Below, in pieces: positions 24,886 through 36,290 of a stretch of DNA of 64,000 nt (positions are counted from its first letter, which is position 1; each line of letters opens with the position of its first letter). A program made the translations under genes and the position numbers. Source of the stretch: Nephrocerus scutellatus (lineage: Eukaryota; Arthropoda; Insecta; Diptera; Pipunculidae); the NCBI GenBank assembly GCA_947095585.1, contig OX352763.1:37126010-37190009 (forward strand), written 5' to 3'. A model generated the notes under the pieces. The model was not told the DNA's origin and ran no database searches. It worked only from the letters and a program-made list of their open reading frames with translations.

Positions 24886-25082
24886 ACGTAATACAAAATT
24901 TTAAAAAATCACTCCAAATGGAGAATAATTGTATTCGTTCGACTTTATCGCCATACCTTTTTTAACAGTGGGCTGCGGCAAAAAGGAAGAGTAGCTGCAC
25001 ATGACATCATTGATATTCTGATATCACATTCATTCCTTCCATTATACCAATTGTAATGCATTAAATCTTTAGTAATAAATAA

Positions 25083-25132
25083 GACCACAATATTTATCGA
25101 CAGTTAAATGACAGTTAATAAATATTGTGGTC
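25083..25132. repeat. Perfect 15-bp inverted repeat
   Basis: GACCACAATATTTAT at 25083-25097 and its exact complement at 25118-25132 with a 20-bp loop. Could be a hairpin RNA element or the terminus of a small foldback element. Confidence 0.85.
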
Positions 25133-26750
25133 CTTCGAGCCGGATGAACGGAAAAAATAATTACAACTTGAGATCAAAAATGAATAGCCTCTAATTGGTT
25201 AGTTAAGACATAATCAAATTAGAAAAACTCTTCAACATTTAGTGTAGAACATTCCAACAGACCTGTATAACTGATCCGATTTCCGTTTCTCTTTCAGTTG
25301 AGCTTAAAAAACACGCAAAACCACAAAACTTAAGACAATTGCGAATGGTATTTTTTAATACATTCTTCCTTTTCCCCTTTTCTATAGAATCTAGCATTCT
25401 TATGACTACTTCCTTATTATGGTGCAGCGTTTTGAAGATATTGATAATTATAGAGGGTTTTAGGTCATGTTGCACAACAAACGTGCAACCATTTGTTCGA
25501 CTTAACGAAGGACACAAATTGTAAAGGTTTCTTATGAATAATAAGAGGTTTTTCCGGGACTGTAAACATCAGATTTTTCTTTTTAAAAAGAAACCAACAT
25601 CTTCAATGAAAATGAAGTTACAGAAGAACATATAAAGTGCCTGGTTTATTTTAAAATAGAACCCAGCAGATGGCCCACCCTATTATACAGATAAGCTTAT
25701 AAGCTATGCTTCAATTGGACGACTAAGACCGGCTAACACTCCTACATAGCTATACATGTAGAACAAAACGTTTACCGCAAAAGTGTTAAAATCCTAAACA
25801 GTGGAAAACATTTGAAAAATTTATAATCTTAAAGAAAAAAACTTAATACGCGGACATAAAACATTTTTACTGCAAATTCTCGCTTATGAACTTTGTTGAC
25901 CACGCAAAGAGATGATGATAGTGCTTGCCGGCGGGACATAGAGGCAGGGAGGAAAGAGATGTGCGCACTAAAAATTCCAGAATGAATTTGCTTTTTCGTC
26001 GCACGCCTTTGTCGTCCGCATGTTTAGGCAACCACCTCATTGGGTTCCCAGGGTGGCGACGGCGACGGTGGCGGTGGCGGCGTTTATTGAGTACGAGAGG
26101 ATCCCATCAAAACTGCAAGCTGTAAAATGAAGACGATGAAGCGACTCGGCGGCCGCCGCCAGCATCTTGTTGTCTGCAGATACACCGCACAGCAGACTTA
26201 TAAGTAGTTGGCTGTCTGTCTGCCTTCGGCAGCTTTAAACCACAATGTTGGGGTGGGGTGTGTTCCTTTTTCACTCCATGTATGCAGGAAACACCACACT
26301 ATAAAAACAACACAACACAATCACACACATCACAAGGCTCAAGACAACAACGATCGAGATCGGCGCAGATCACATGGTACACAAGAGGAGCATTGATGGG
26401 ACGATGCAACACAGCGGCAAATATGCTGCCCTGCTGGCTGGCGGGCTGGCTGGCTGGCTTGCTAGCTGACTGACTAACTGACTGGATGGATGGAGAGTAA
26501 ACGTGATCTTTGGCTTGCAGCGCCTCTTTTTCGAATTTGAACATAATGCGCGATAAGCGCCCAAACCTGTGTGGGGGTCGTCTTCTGCTGCTAGTTGGGC
26601 CTTGGCTTTGATGCTGTTTGGCCTGTTGCCTGGACCAGAGTTATCGTTTGTTGTGCGGCGCGTTTGCCCAATGATTGGAATGTCCTCCCGGTGTCCTTCA
26701 TGCCGCCGTCCTTCTTTCTTCATTCATACTTTTTCCGACGATTAAACAGA

Positions 26751-26776
26751 CACACACACACACACACACACACTCA
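26751..26776 (+). repeat. (CA)n microsatellite
   Basis: About 13 CA units. Confidence 0.95.
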
Positions 26777-28632
26777 TACTCGACACACTAGGCTCTCGTG
26801 TTCTTGTTTGTTTTTTTCTTTGAAATTTCATCCAAATCAATGGAAAAAAGATCGATCTTTGGCAGGAGATGACGTCGTCGTAGTCGTTGTCCCCATTGGA
26901 GTTGGAGCTGTTGTAACCGCCGACTGGATGCTTTGCAAGACCAAGCCAGGATAGCAGTCAGGCACAGTCAGCAAGCAGCCAACAGATCGCAACTACAACT
27001 ACAACATTCAGCACATTCGGGGCGATTGGCCTGCGTAGGAATGTGCCAATTAGAAATAATTTATACATGCCAACTGAAAATAGAACATTTCAAGAGAGAG
27101 CACATCACGACTACTAAGGAGAGACTCTATGTTCACTATTGCTTGTCCAATGTCTGTTTGGTGTTTCTGGAATGTTTTTCCTTTCCCTTCGCAGACCAAA
27201 GACCAGCCACACACCACACCGCACTACACTCATTCTATCCATTTCTATGGTATCTCTACGTGCATCTCAATCCTCTTCAGTCACAGGACGAAAAGATGAG
27301 ACTGTGCCTTGTCATTCACAGCAGGACAAAAATGCTGCGGCACTGGCCTATGGAATGAAACTACAAAAGCAAAGGCGACGAGCAATAAATTTTGGAATTT
27401 TTTGCAAAAGTAAGGACTGTAATAGCAAGCAAGCAAGGAAGGAAGTGTGGATTGATGCTGGGTACTGTGTGTGCGACCCTTTCAATTAAGCTATTCAATT
27501 TTATGGTTATCGATGATTATGCGATGAGAGATGAGCAGTCAGTCTTCGGTGGGGCGAATCTAAGTACGTACTAGAATTCCAAAGGATGCAGCAGCAAAAC
27601 AGAAAAAGTGTGAATCGTATCCACAAACAGATTAAACGTCAAATTGTTGTGTGTCGACTTATGTTCATTCAAAAGACGACAGGATTGACTGCACCAAGGA
27701 GTAATTAATTCCGCATTCATTGATTTTAATGGTTTTTAAGGAATTTCAAAGCCTTCCTTAACAACGTAGACTACTGTCAATTAATTTTAAGCTTTTTCTT
27801 TTATGCTGCAACTCTTCTCTTACCAAATTTAATAATTCCCACAACAGGTAGTCGTCTACCTTTCACTTAAAAACAACAACACATTGTTCGTGCACAACAA
27901 ACAAACAGGATACACTTTGATCTCGGTGCTAGACTATCGGCATTCGGAAACAACAAAAAGGTTTCTTAACCACTCACACACACACACAGGAAATTCTAGG
28001 AAATTGTCTCCTTTGCTGCTATTAGGCGTTGTTTTTCTTATTTATGTACCTAACATTTTCTAATTTCGTTTAACAACGACAACTCCGAATGCGAACAAGA
28101 CATGTTCTCAAGGATCAAAAGTAAGTAAGATCGTAAAATATAATGGAAAGGAAATGGGCGATATTTATTGACATTCCGCCAGAGGTATGACGAGAGATAT
28201 ACGAGGATACTGATTGGGTTACCGTTAGTTCTGAGTGCAGGTCCTTGTTCTTATCATATCGATTTATTTGTGGGAAAGTCATTTTCTTTGCAGCAAAAAT
28301 CGAAAAATCCAAATTCCAGGAATATTTCGGATTCGATTATGTGATGCTATCTCTGAACAACGAGATGCAATTTAGGGCAAATTACTATGTAATTGACTAA
28401 AAGGACATAAATATCCGATCTTTTGATCCTTAATTTCTTTTTTGAAATTTTGAGAAAAAGAAAGAGATTTTTATGTCACACTTAGGAAGAGATTTTTCCA
28501 TTTATTTAATAGTGGAATCGTATTTTGATATTCAGAATGATGGCTACCCACAGGCGACACTATTTGGGCCAATATTATTTTCTGAAAATAGTTCTGCTTT
28601 AATCAAGATGTAATTTAGGTGTAGAATTTATA

Positions 28633-28882
28633 ACAATAATAATATTTGGCGCGACCTAAGGCCTAGATTCTCGTCACTATTCGTGTTGTGTGTGTAACAT
28701 TTTTGTGCACAAATCGAAGGGAACTACAATTTAATGCCGTATCTGAAAGGTAAGTTGAGAAGTTTTCCATTATAAGTTATTACCCTTTCGGAGAGGTGGG
28801 ACCGTGAAAGAAATACTTTTGCTGTTTCTTGGATTCGAACCACGAACTTCCTGCTCAGAAGTCCACTAGAGCCACGGCGCCT
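28633..28882 (-). mobile_element. SINE copy, minus strand
   Basis: Inverted copy with head ggcgccgtggctctagtgg, a B-box-like ggttcgaatcc, the body (gagaggtgggaccgtgaa and ttaatgccgtatctg on the plus strand) and an aataataatatt tail. Diverged relative to the copy at 24597; no clear target duplication. Confidence 0.87.
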
Positions 28883-29565
28883 ATAGGTCTGGAATTAAAT
28901 GTTTGTTAAATAGTGTCTTTTAGTTAACAAATGGTTATATTTTCTTCGATTAATTCTAAAATGGTTCTTCGCATGTCCCATTGCCTCCCTGGCAAGTTTT
29001 GCGCGTAAGGATTGAGCTTAGCTTACTAATATTGATTGATGCAATTTTTTGCAAATCCTTTAACCGTCGGTACGAGCAGCTTAAGTTTGGGTACTGTGAT
29101 CCTCACTTCACCTTAGTCAAAATAGTTCGTATTGCCTGACAAAATGTGGATCTTCATCGCCGTTTAACAATCTGCAAAAGTAGTCTTTCTATGTTCTCAG
29201 CACTGGCTGTGATTCCATTATGAGTCTTTCTTCCTTATTTTGAAAGGTTTCCTGTTTTGTGGCTTCGACATGTTCTTTTTGCAATTTGGTGAAACTTCTG
29301 AGCATTATTCATGGAGTAGCATCTTTCAGTGCGATCAATCGCACACTCTTCCTTCTTTCTTTGGAAAATCTAGCTTTTTGTGCCTGTAAAGCTCACGAGC
29401 AGTTTTTTCTAAAGTGCCGATAGGTATTCCTCTAGTTTTCCTGCTTGTACCCGCTTGCATTCGACATTAAACCAAAGGTTTCTTTGTGTGGTGGTCGGTT
29501 GAAAATAAAACGGCTTTTAAAAATGATTAATTCCGAATATATTAAAAGATCCACATCATAAAGCT
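28883..29565. other. Spacer, possible decayed LINE on minus strand
   Basis: Minus-strand scraps such as KEERLIMESQ and DYFCRLLNGDEDPH faintly resemble the endonuclease-RT linker of LINEs. Too weak to call. Confidence 0.3.
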
Positions 29566-30010
29566 GCAACCTCCCTTTCTCGAATTATCTAAAAACTAAC
29601 GCTTCTAAGAGTATGCAACGAAATGTATCGTTCCAATATTTATTAAGGAATTCAGTCCTTAAAGTATACAATAAAATTTAATGATCGTTGCAATATTCAT
29701 TAAGGAACTAAACCCTTAAAGTATACAATGAAATGCTATGATTAAGTTGCACCCTCCCTTTCTCGAATTATCTAAAAACTAACGCTTCTAAGAGTATGCA
29801 ACGAAATGTATCGTTCCAATATTTATTAAGGAATTCAGTCCTTAAAGTATACAATAAAATTTAATGATTGTTGCAATATTTATTAAGGAATTGAACCCTT
29901 AAAGTATATAATGAAATTTAATGATTGTTGCAATATTTTTAAAGTGATTTAACCCTAAAGTATACAAAGAAATGTAATGTTTCTTGCAATATTTATTAAT
30001 ATTATTGAAC
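29566..30010 (+). repeat. Family D tandem repeat (~57 bp) with internal 183-bp duplication
   Basis: Units of ttaaagtatacaatgaaat plus gattgttgcaatatttatta. A segment starting ctccctttctcgaattatct occurs at 29571 and again at 29754, so a 183-bp block was tandemly duplicated on top of the short period. Confidence 0.85.
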
Positions 30011-30539
30011 TATTTATAATTTATAATTACAGTTTTTGTTAATTTACAAACAATTAAACAATAAAAATAAAAAATAATAATTCCTGGAAATTTTGTTTAT
30101 TAAATGGAATGTCTCCCGAGTCCCGACATATCACATGTAAGTACAGAATGAAATTATTTGTTTTTAGATACGATACACTGCGGATTAGAAGCAGGCAATT
30201 TATAGAAATTAAAATGATCTTTCTCCCGTTATATATCAGTAAGAGAAAAAAAAGATGGAGAAAGAAACAGTGGTTCATGCTGAAGGCAATGGTGAATTCC
30301 AAAATTTGAAGAGAACAACCTAACTGCAATTTTATGAAATTTTAACTGAATGAGTCGTGCATGACATGCATGCATGCATGAAGTGGTAAAAAAAAGTTAA
30401 TTTTGTAAAAAAGGTTTTGTCTCATATTTTGTAAAAGAATTGGTAAACAAAATTGTTTGACATTCTCAAAGATGGCAAAAATATTTTTTTACTATTCGGA
30501 AGGCTTGTCTTAGCGTGCTATCGCTTGCAAGATCAATCG

Positions 30540-31520
30540 AATCATACTGGCGACAATTATTTAAAGGATCCTAAAATGTACGGAAATGTTTCTACGGCCC
30601 TTACAGCAACGGAAAAACGAAAAATTGTCAGACTAGCCAATCAATTCAGCTGTTTCGATTTCGACAGCTAAAATCAGAGAAGTAGCTGGTGTAAATGCAG
30701 CACCTGACATTTAGCCGTTCACAAAAATTCAGCCCTCTAAGTCATTCGAAAGGTGGGTTAAAAGGGACCTTAAAAAAACGAGAAAATGATGGCATTTCCA
30801 ACCATCACAGGCGCCACACGTGTCATACGCGGAATATAAAAAATGCTATTTTGGACTTGGACTAAGACACTCAGAGCTCTAGGTCATGTGGAAGGTGGTT
30901 AAAAAGGATCTCAAAAAAGTCGAAAAAAAAATAAATTTTTTTCAACCCATCACACGCGCCACACGCGGAATATAAAAAATGCTATTTTGGACTTACGACA
31001 CTCGCAAAATTCAGCTCTCTAGGTCGTGGGGAAGGTGGCTAAAAAGAACCTGAAATTAGTCGAAAATACAGACAAAGAGGGGTAAAGTCAAGTTAAATAA
31101 AAGCTTTTTAAAATTAGTCTTTTCTGACGAAAAAAAGTTCAATTAAGATGGACCGGATATCTATAACTTTTACTTTCACGATCTAAGAAAAGAGAATCTC
31201 TTTTGAAACCGCCTTCATAGCACAGAAGGGGGCGTAATGGTTTGGGCTGCATTATCTTATTATGGTACCAACGATTTAGTGGTACAAAGCTCAAAAATGG
31301 CAGGAAATAGCTACAAAGCAGTTTTGGAAAGAACTTTTCTGAAAATCCACGATCTTTTTGAGCTCCTTTCACAAATATCGCAGCACTTCTATACATACTA
31401 TTCTATTCATATACATACCATGGCCACCATATTCGCCAAACCTTAACATTATAGAAAATGTCTGGGACTGGCTCACACGAAAAGTGTTATCTTGGTTCTA
31501 CTTCTATTCTATTCTATTTT
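30540..31520 (+). mobile_element. Tc3-like transposon remnant interrupted by family B repeat
   Basis: The 5' piece (30570-30715) reads LTATEKRKIVRLANQ and KIREVAGVNAST, the N-terminal helix-turn-helix of Tc3-type transposases. The 3' piece (31113-31490) reads LVFSDEKKFN, a stop, then DGPDIYNFYFHDLRKE, GGVMVWAALSYYGTNDLVVQ and, after a frameshift, PYSPNLNIIENVWDWLTRK with the Glu of a DDE triad. The second Asp region is missing. A ~400-bp unrelated minisatellite segment separates the two halves. Dead copy. Confidence 0.8.
30715..31112 (+). repeat. Family B minisatellite element, copy in Tc3 remnant
   Basis: Three tandem units of about 138 bp, each with a block like cagctctctaggtcgtg, gaaggtggttaaaaaggac and a (C/G)ACACGCG-rich segment. 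Ends at a terminus reading acagacaaagagggg and then agtcaagtt. The same unit and terminus recur at 11636-12160 (inverted) and 38145-38835. No coding capacity. Confidence 0.75.
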
Positions 31521-32317
31521 CATAAAAAATAGCAATAACTGAATTTTTTTCATTCATTTCTGGATCATTTGGCAAAAAAGATCTTTAATGTACCGTTGTC
31601 TTGTTCTGAATACTTTTTATAACTTGATTTTGTATTAACCACAAACTACTCTAACTTTATCTATCATATATTTTTTCTTTCCTGACATATAAGTGAAAAA
31701 ATATAAATTTTATCTCTCAAAATGATGTGCTTCTAATCGAGTGAATCGCAGTGTAGATAGATATACATAGATTTAAAATTGAATTTACCTCAACTCGATA
31801 TAAAATTACTTTACACTCAATAATATTGGGCTTTAAGTGGTTATTAAAGAGGTTCTGTGGAGAACCACAGGAAACCATCTGAGGGCCTACTCAATTTAAT
31901 TTTATTATTGGAGAAAAAAAATCGTTAATTTTTTAAACAGCTGACTGGCTTTTGAGCTTGTACAGTAAAGACAATTAAATAAACACACCAAGGCAACCAA
32001 CTAATGCCGAAATCTTATCGGAACGAAAAAATTCGCCAATATTCAGAATTTATCTCTCTATGAGTATAGTAATCGAAATAGTTATTGCCAATAGTGTGGC
32101 AAAAAAAAAGTTCAGTCGACAACACCTCTTTAGTTAATGAATGTGCTGCGGAAATGATAAATAAAAAATGTTATCGAATGAGCATTATATTTGACGACCA
32201 GCCCACACACCGTTCCTAATCGAGCCACTAACCACCAACATGACAAAGTCACAAATTGGTGAGAGAACAAAAAAATAAAATAAAAAATAATTCGAAGCTA
32301 AATGGGAACACAGATAA
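31521..32317. other. No gene seen
   Basis: AT-rich. A phrase at 31855-31915 (ggagaaccacaggaaac, tctgagg, tcaatttaatttt) recurs at 35548-35610, so a small dispersed repeat is present. Confidence 0.5.
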
Positions 32318-32319
32318 TA

Positions 32320-32341
32320 ACGGGTGTTTTTTTAAGAGGTT
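32320..32341 (+). repeat. Left terminal inverted repeat of DD41D element
   Basis: 22 bp, starts ACGGGTGTTTTTTTAAG directly after TA; pairs with the inverted copy at 33602-33623 with 3 mismatches. Confidence 0.9.
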
Positions 32342-32425
32342 GCCGATTTTTTTTTTGAATAAAACACATATAAAATTATGAAATGACCAAAATTTTTTTT
32401 TATTTGGTAGATAATTTTTTGGCAT

Positions 32426-33511
32426 TTAACATTTAAACACAATTTCTGGCATATGGCTACCACGACTATTTTTCACAAATGTCATTCTGGAGGTCCAATT
32501 TTCCAGCACTTTTTCAAGCATTTGAGGGCGTATGTCAGCAATGACACGTTGAATATTGGTTTCCAGAGCGTCAATCGATTGAGGTTTATCCACATAAACC
32601 AATGACTTCACGTATCCCCACAAAAAGTAATCGAGTGGCGTCAAATCGCACGAACGCGGAGGCCAATTCACCGGACCATTTCTCGAAATAATGTTGTCGT
32701 TGAAAGTTTCTTTCAATAAGTCGATTGTTTCACGTGCTGTATGGCAAGTGGCACCATCTTGTTGAAACCACATTTCATCCATATCCATATCTTCAAGATT
32801 TGACAACAAAAACTCATTTAACATGGTTCTGTATCGATTTCCATTCACGGTAACGCGTCGTCCTTCCTCATTTTTAAAGAAATATGGACCGATGATCCCA
32901 CTAGCCCATAGACCGCACCAAACAGTACATTTATCAGGATGCATTGGTAATTCTTGAACGGCGTGTGGATTATCTTTGCTCCAAATGCGACAATTTTGTT
33001 TGTTGACGTATCCATTTAACAAAAAATGCGCCTCATCACTGAAGAGAATTTTACGGTAAAAAAATGGATCTTCGTTCAATTGATTTAACGACCAATCACT
33101 GAATTCACGGCGCAAACGATGGTCGTGTGGCTTTAATTCTTGCACCAATTGAATTTTGTATGGCACCAAACCCAAATCTTTACGTAAAATTTTCCATAAA
33201 GTCGATGGACAAAGTCCAATTTGCTGAGCACGACGACGAATCGATAAATTGTCGTTTTCTTCGACACTGGCCTCAACGACAGCAATATTTTCTTCTGTAC
33301 GAACTCTTCTCATTCTTGTCGGTGGCTTGGCATCCAATAGAGTGAATGTAGACCGAAATTTGGTAATTACGTTCTTTATGGTGGTCTCTGACGGACGATT
33401 ATGTGCACCATAAAATTCACGAAGTGCTCTATAAACATTTTTAATTGAACACTGATTTTGAAAATAAATTTCCACGATTTGAAAACGTTGTTCTGGAGTT
33501 AACCTATTCAT
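32426..33511 (-). CDS. DD41D mariner-family transposase
   Basis: Predicted cut-and-paste transposase that binds the element's terminal repeats and inserts at TA. The start is placed at the Met of MNRLTPEQRFQ because, as I recall, homologues start there; an upstream in-frame Met at 33547 would add 12 residues. Numbering from that upstream Met, residues 13-80 form the first helix-turn-helix region, 85-130 contain a second (RRRAQQIGLCPSTLWKILRK), and the catalytic domain has D171 (FSDEAHF), D264 (FQQDGATCHTA) and D306 (CDLTPLDYF). D264 and D306 are separated by 41 residues. The WPPRSCDLTPLDY block is typical of this group in insects. The C-terminus ends near MPEIVFKC, a normal end for the family. 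There are no internal stops, so the frame looks functional. Confidence 0.93.
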   Translation of the reverse strand: MNRLTPEQRFQIVEIYFQNQCSIKNVYRALREFYGAHNRPSETTIKNVITKFRSTFTLLDAKPPTRMRRVRTEENIAVVEASVEENDNLSIRRRAQQIGLCPSTLWKILRKDLGLVPYKIQLVQELKPHDHRLRREFSDWSLNQLNEDPFFYRKILFSDEAHFLLNGYVNKQNCRIWSKDNPHAVQELPMHPDKCTVWCGLWASGIIGPYFFKNEEGRRVTVNGNRYRTMLNEFLLSNLEDMDMDEMWFQQDGATCHTARETIDLLKETFNDNIISRNGPVNWPPRSCDLTPLDYFLWGYVKSLVYVDKPQSIDALETNIQRVIADIRPQMLEKVLENWTSRMTFVKNSRGSHMPEIVFKC

Positions 33512-33601
33512 AATGATTTGCCAAACAATACTGAGTAGAAATGCCACTTTGAGCTGTCAAAACAACTGTCATAAAATAAAACGACATCTATCGGAAAAAC
33601 A

Positions 33602-33623
33602 AACCTCCTAAAAAAACACCTTT
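33602..33623 (-). repeat. Right terminal inverted repeat of DD41D element
   Basis: 22 bp; on the minus strand reads AAAGGTGTTTTTTTAGG after TA. Matches the left terminus at 19 of 22 positions. Confidence 0.9.
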
Positions 33624-33625
33624 TA

Positions 33626-35659
33626 CAAAATTTTCTGCGTCTCGCGTTCCATGCGTTCCAAAATGAAATGTAATTTTGGGTTATCTCTTGCGTAACTCAA
33701 TACACCGTGAAAAAGGGAAACTTATCGTGAACAATACTCGTAGAATAGTGAGTAGTTCTTAAAACGATTCCTAGAATAAGGATATGTCTTTATTGTGTGC
33801 CGCTCGGCACAGTTATTTAATTTATCCCTCTGAATGTCATAACTACCCAACAAGTATGAGAACATTTTCTCAGGAGACATCATATCACTCGCACTTCTCA
33901 TTATTCCAGACACATGTTGCTCCGGCTTTAATCGCGTTGCTGTTGCATTTTCACGTTGGTAAGTAAAGTGAAGTTGTTTCATGCGTCGTTTTGTGCCACC
34001 ATTACTTACCTTTACCACACCACCACCACCACCGGGACCAAAATAATACAAAAACAACAACAACACGAACGCATGTTACTTACCAATGTTAATAAATAAA
34101 TTAATGAATTATTCATTGACGATAAGAAAAAGAAGAAATTAAATGTGGTAAAGGAGACGATGCGAAGAATGAAACACGAAAAGACGAAAAATCTGGCGAA
34201 GACGAAAAATCTGACAAAGTAAAAATAGAAATATCATAATGAATACAACGAACGAGTGACGAACGGACAGACGGACGGACGGACAGTCGCGATTAGCAGT
34301 CAGCAGAATTATGCGTAAAAATTGTCGTCTGCGTCGTCGGCCGTTGTCGCTGCGCTGCTCGTAAATAGCTTAATAATATTACATTAACATATTATGTTAC
34401 TAAATTGACATGAGGAATGTCAGAATTCAAGGTTTTTGCCAAAACTTTTCGTTTCATTTCAACGAAATTGGCGACTCTATTGGGTGGTAACAGACAAAAA
34501 AAAATTTCAATTTATTTATAGGTAGGTAGTTAGGTACTCGACTCGAAAGCGCTTAGTAACACGCGCAATGTTCCCGTCGCTCTAGCAGTTATTTTTGCCA
34601 TTCATTGATTCATTCATTAAAGCGAGTACAAGTCGTTCCACGTGGGACGGACGGCGGGACACATTTATATAGAGTGTTGTTGAGAGGCAGGTAGTGGTGG
34701 TAGCACTAGCACTATTCGGGTCAGATATGGATCGATGGATTTCGATATTTTTGATCGATAAGTAACCCCAACGCAACAGAGGAAATCATAAGATTTTGTA
34801 AGTTCATCAGCAGATGTAATACAAACTATCGAGTCGAACTCTTATCATGTAACTGGGTCGTGGGTGAGTGAATGAATGAGGGACTATTTGTTTATTTATT
34901 TGATGCGACGATTAGGCAACTCTCAAATTTCACCTATACTGAGATGGACTGAATGATCGACCACAGGAAACGCTCCTGGGACCGATTATGTTTAAATTTT
35001 TTTTTTAATTTGTACGGAGCTAGACGGAGATTAACTGTGAATGTTTATTTAAGAGAAGAAAATTTAGAGGCAATTCCGCTTGGGTGTGTACACATAGTTA
35101 AGTACAGTAGGTAATGTAAAAGAAATGTCTGCATTTTTTTGAATAAAGCCGAATCAGTTTTCAGACTTAACGTGTTTTTTTTGATTAGGTAGGAAAAACG
35201 ACTTTTTGATACGATTTTTTTAAATTATCATCATCATATTTTGCTCTACAACCGGGGTCCGGTCCTGGTCTCCCGCAAAAAGTCTCTCCACCGGTCCCGA
35301 TTTCGAGCCGATGTCATCCAGTTTTTTTATTATAGTTTTTTTTAAAAGGTGAATCTCTTTACGACCGATGTTGCTTATAAGAAACTTTATTTTTTTTGAA
35401 AATAATACAATTGCAACCGAATAATACCATTTCCCATACCCCAGATGTCTGTGCCAAGTATTCTATTCAATTTTATTTATATATTGGAGACTGTTATTAA
35501 CCTTAAAAAATGCAACACTTAATAATTGGGTGATTATTTCAAACTTTTTGCGGAGAACCACACGAAACAGTCTGAGGACCTGTTCTATTCAATTTAATTT
35601 GTATATTGGAGACTGTTATTAACCTGGCTTCATTCTATTTTCATATTAAACCTTGTTTG
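33626..35659. other. Spacer and repeat-poor DNA
   Basis: 34.0-34.8 kb has acgga(c/g) runs and simple repeats. 35455-35630 holds two copies of ttggagactgttattaacct, related to the phrase at 31.9 kb. No exon recognised. Confidence 0.5.
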
Positions 35660-35970
35660 AGTGTCAATACAGAGTAGCAAGTAACGCAAAAGTGGACATA
35701 TTAGCGAATAAGGGCGTCGCTTTGGAAAGAAGAAAAAATCACAGCAGCCAGCTGAATGAAGGAAATCTCTTTTTCCATAATACTACGGTCAGTGGCCAAG
35801 CGCAGCTTAACTGGGAATTTTAAATAAAACCTTCTGCATGATATAGAAGGAGGTTAATGATATAGAAGCTGTCTTTCACTTTCTTGTCAAATGTCCCGCC
35901 CTAACAATGACCAGACTCGGCATAATGACGATCTGAACGAGTTTTCGGGGTACCGATTTCGTACTTGAAT
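35660..35970 (+). mobile_element. Possible LINE RNase H/C-terminal remnant
   Basis: ECQYRVASNAKVDILANKG resembles the HxGxxGNExADxLAxxG end of RNase H domains in LINEs, and CPALTMTRLGIM further down resembles the CPAL...R block after it. Short and decayed; could be chance. Confidence 0.4.
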
Positions 35971-35978
35971 GGTACAGA

Positions 35979-36290
35979 TTGCATTTAAAAACTATTTATA
36001 TAAGGGCTCTCGATGAAAGCGCAATTTTTTTACCCAAATGGGCCGACGGTTGTTCATATGCAATATGTCAAAATGTATGCAGTAAAGCTTTGAAATCTCG
36101 CACTAATGATGACATATATTCACAACTGAACGAAAGAAATCAATTAAGGAAATTTCCCAGGGACCAAAGAGCCGACTATACAGATATTGTCTTTTTGCGA
36201 AAAGTCTTGTACCCAGTTGGCCTTGAAATGATAACGAGACTGATGGTAACTGATGAAATTATAATTCCATGGGAAGCAACAGGAAACCCC
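35979..36290 (+). other. Unrecognised open frame
   Basis: About 100 codons of balanced composition (for example WADGCSYAICQNVCSKALKS and DYTDIVFLRKVLYPVGLEMI), followed by low-complexity text to a stop at 36440. It follows a possible LINE C-terminal remnant. No family recognised. Confidence 0.25.

Larger units (their letters stand above)
24895..28632. other. Spacer and repeat-poor island
   Basis: 24.9-25.9 kb is AT-rich with the 25083-25132 hairpin. 25.9-28.0 kb is GC-richer, with (CA)n, ggctggctggctggctt runs near 26440 and several overlapping open frames of simple composition. No recognisable protein; possible regulatory DNA. Confidence 0.45.
32320..33623 (-). mobile_element. Apparently intact DD41D Tc1/mariner transposon
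   Basis: A 1.3-kb element bounded by 22-bp terminal inverted repeats (left 32320-32341, right 33602-33623; 19 of 22 bases match, core GGTGTTTTTTTA) and flanked on both sides by TA (32318-32319 and 33624-33625), the expected target duplication of Tc1/mariner elements. It contains one uninterrupted transposase frame on the minus strand. The spacing between the second and third catalytic Asp is 41 residues, which places it in the DD41D group (rosa-type, named from Ceratitis). Good ends, target duplication and an open frame point to a recent insertion that might still be active. It sits in the presumed CycD intron in the same orientation as the gene. Confidence 0.93.
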
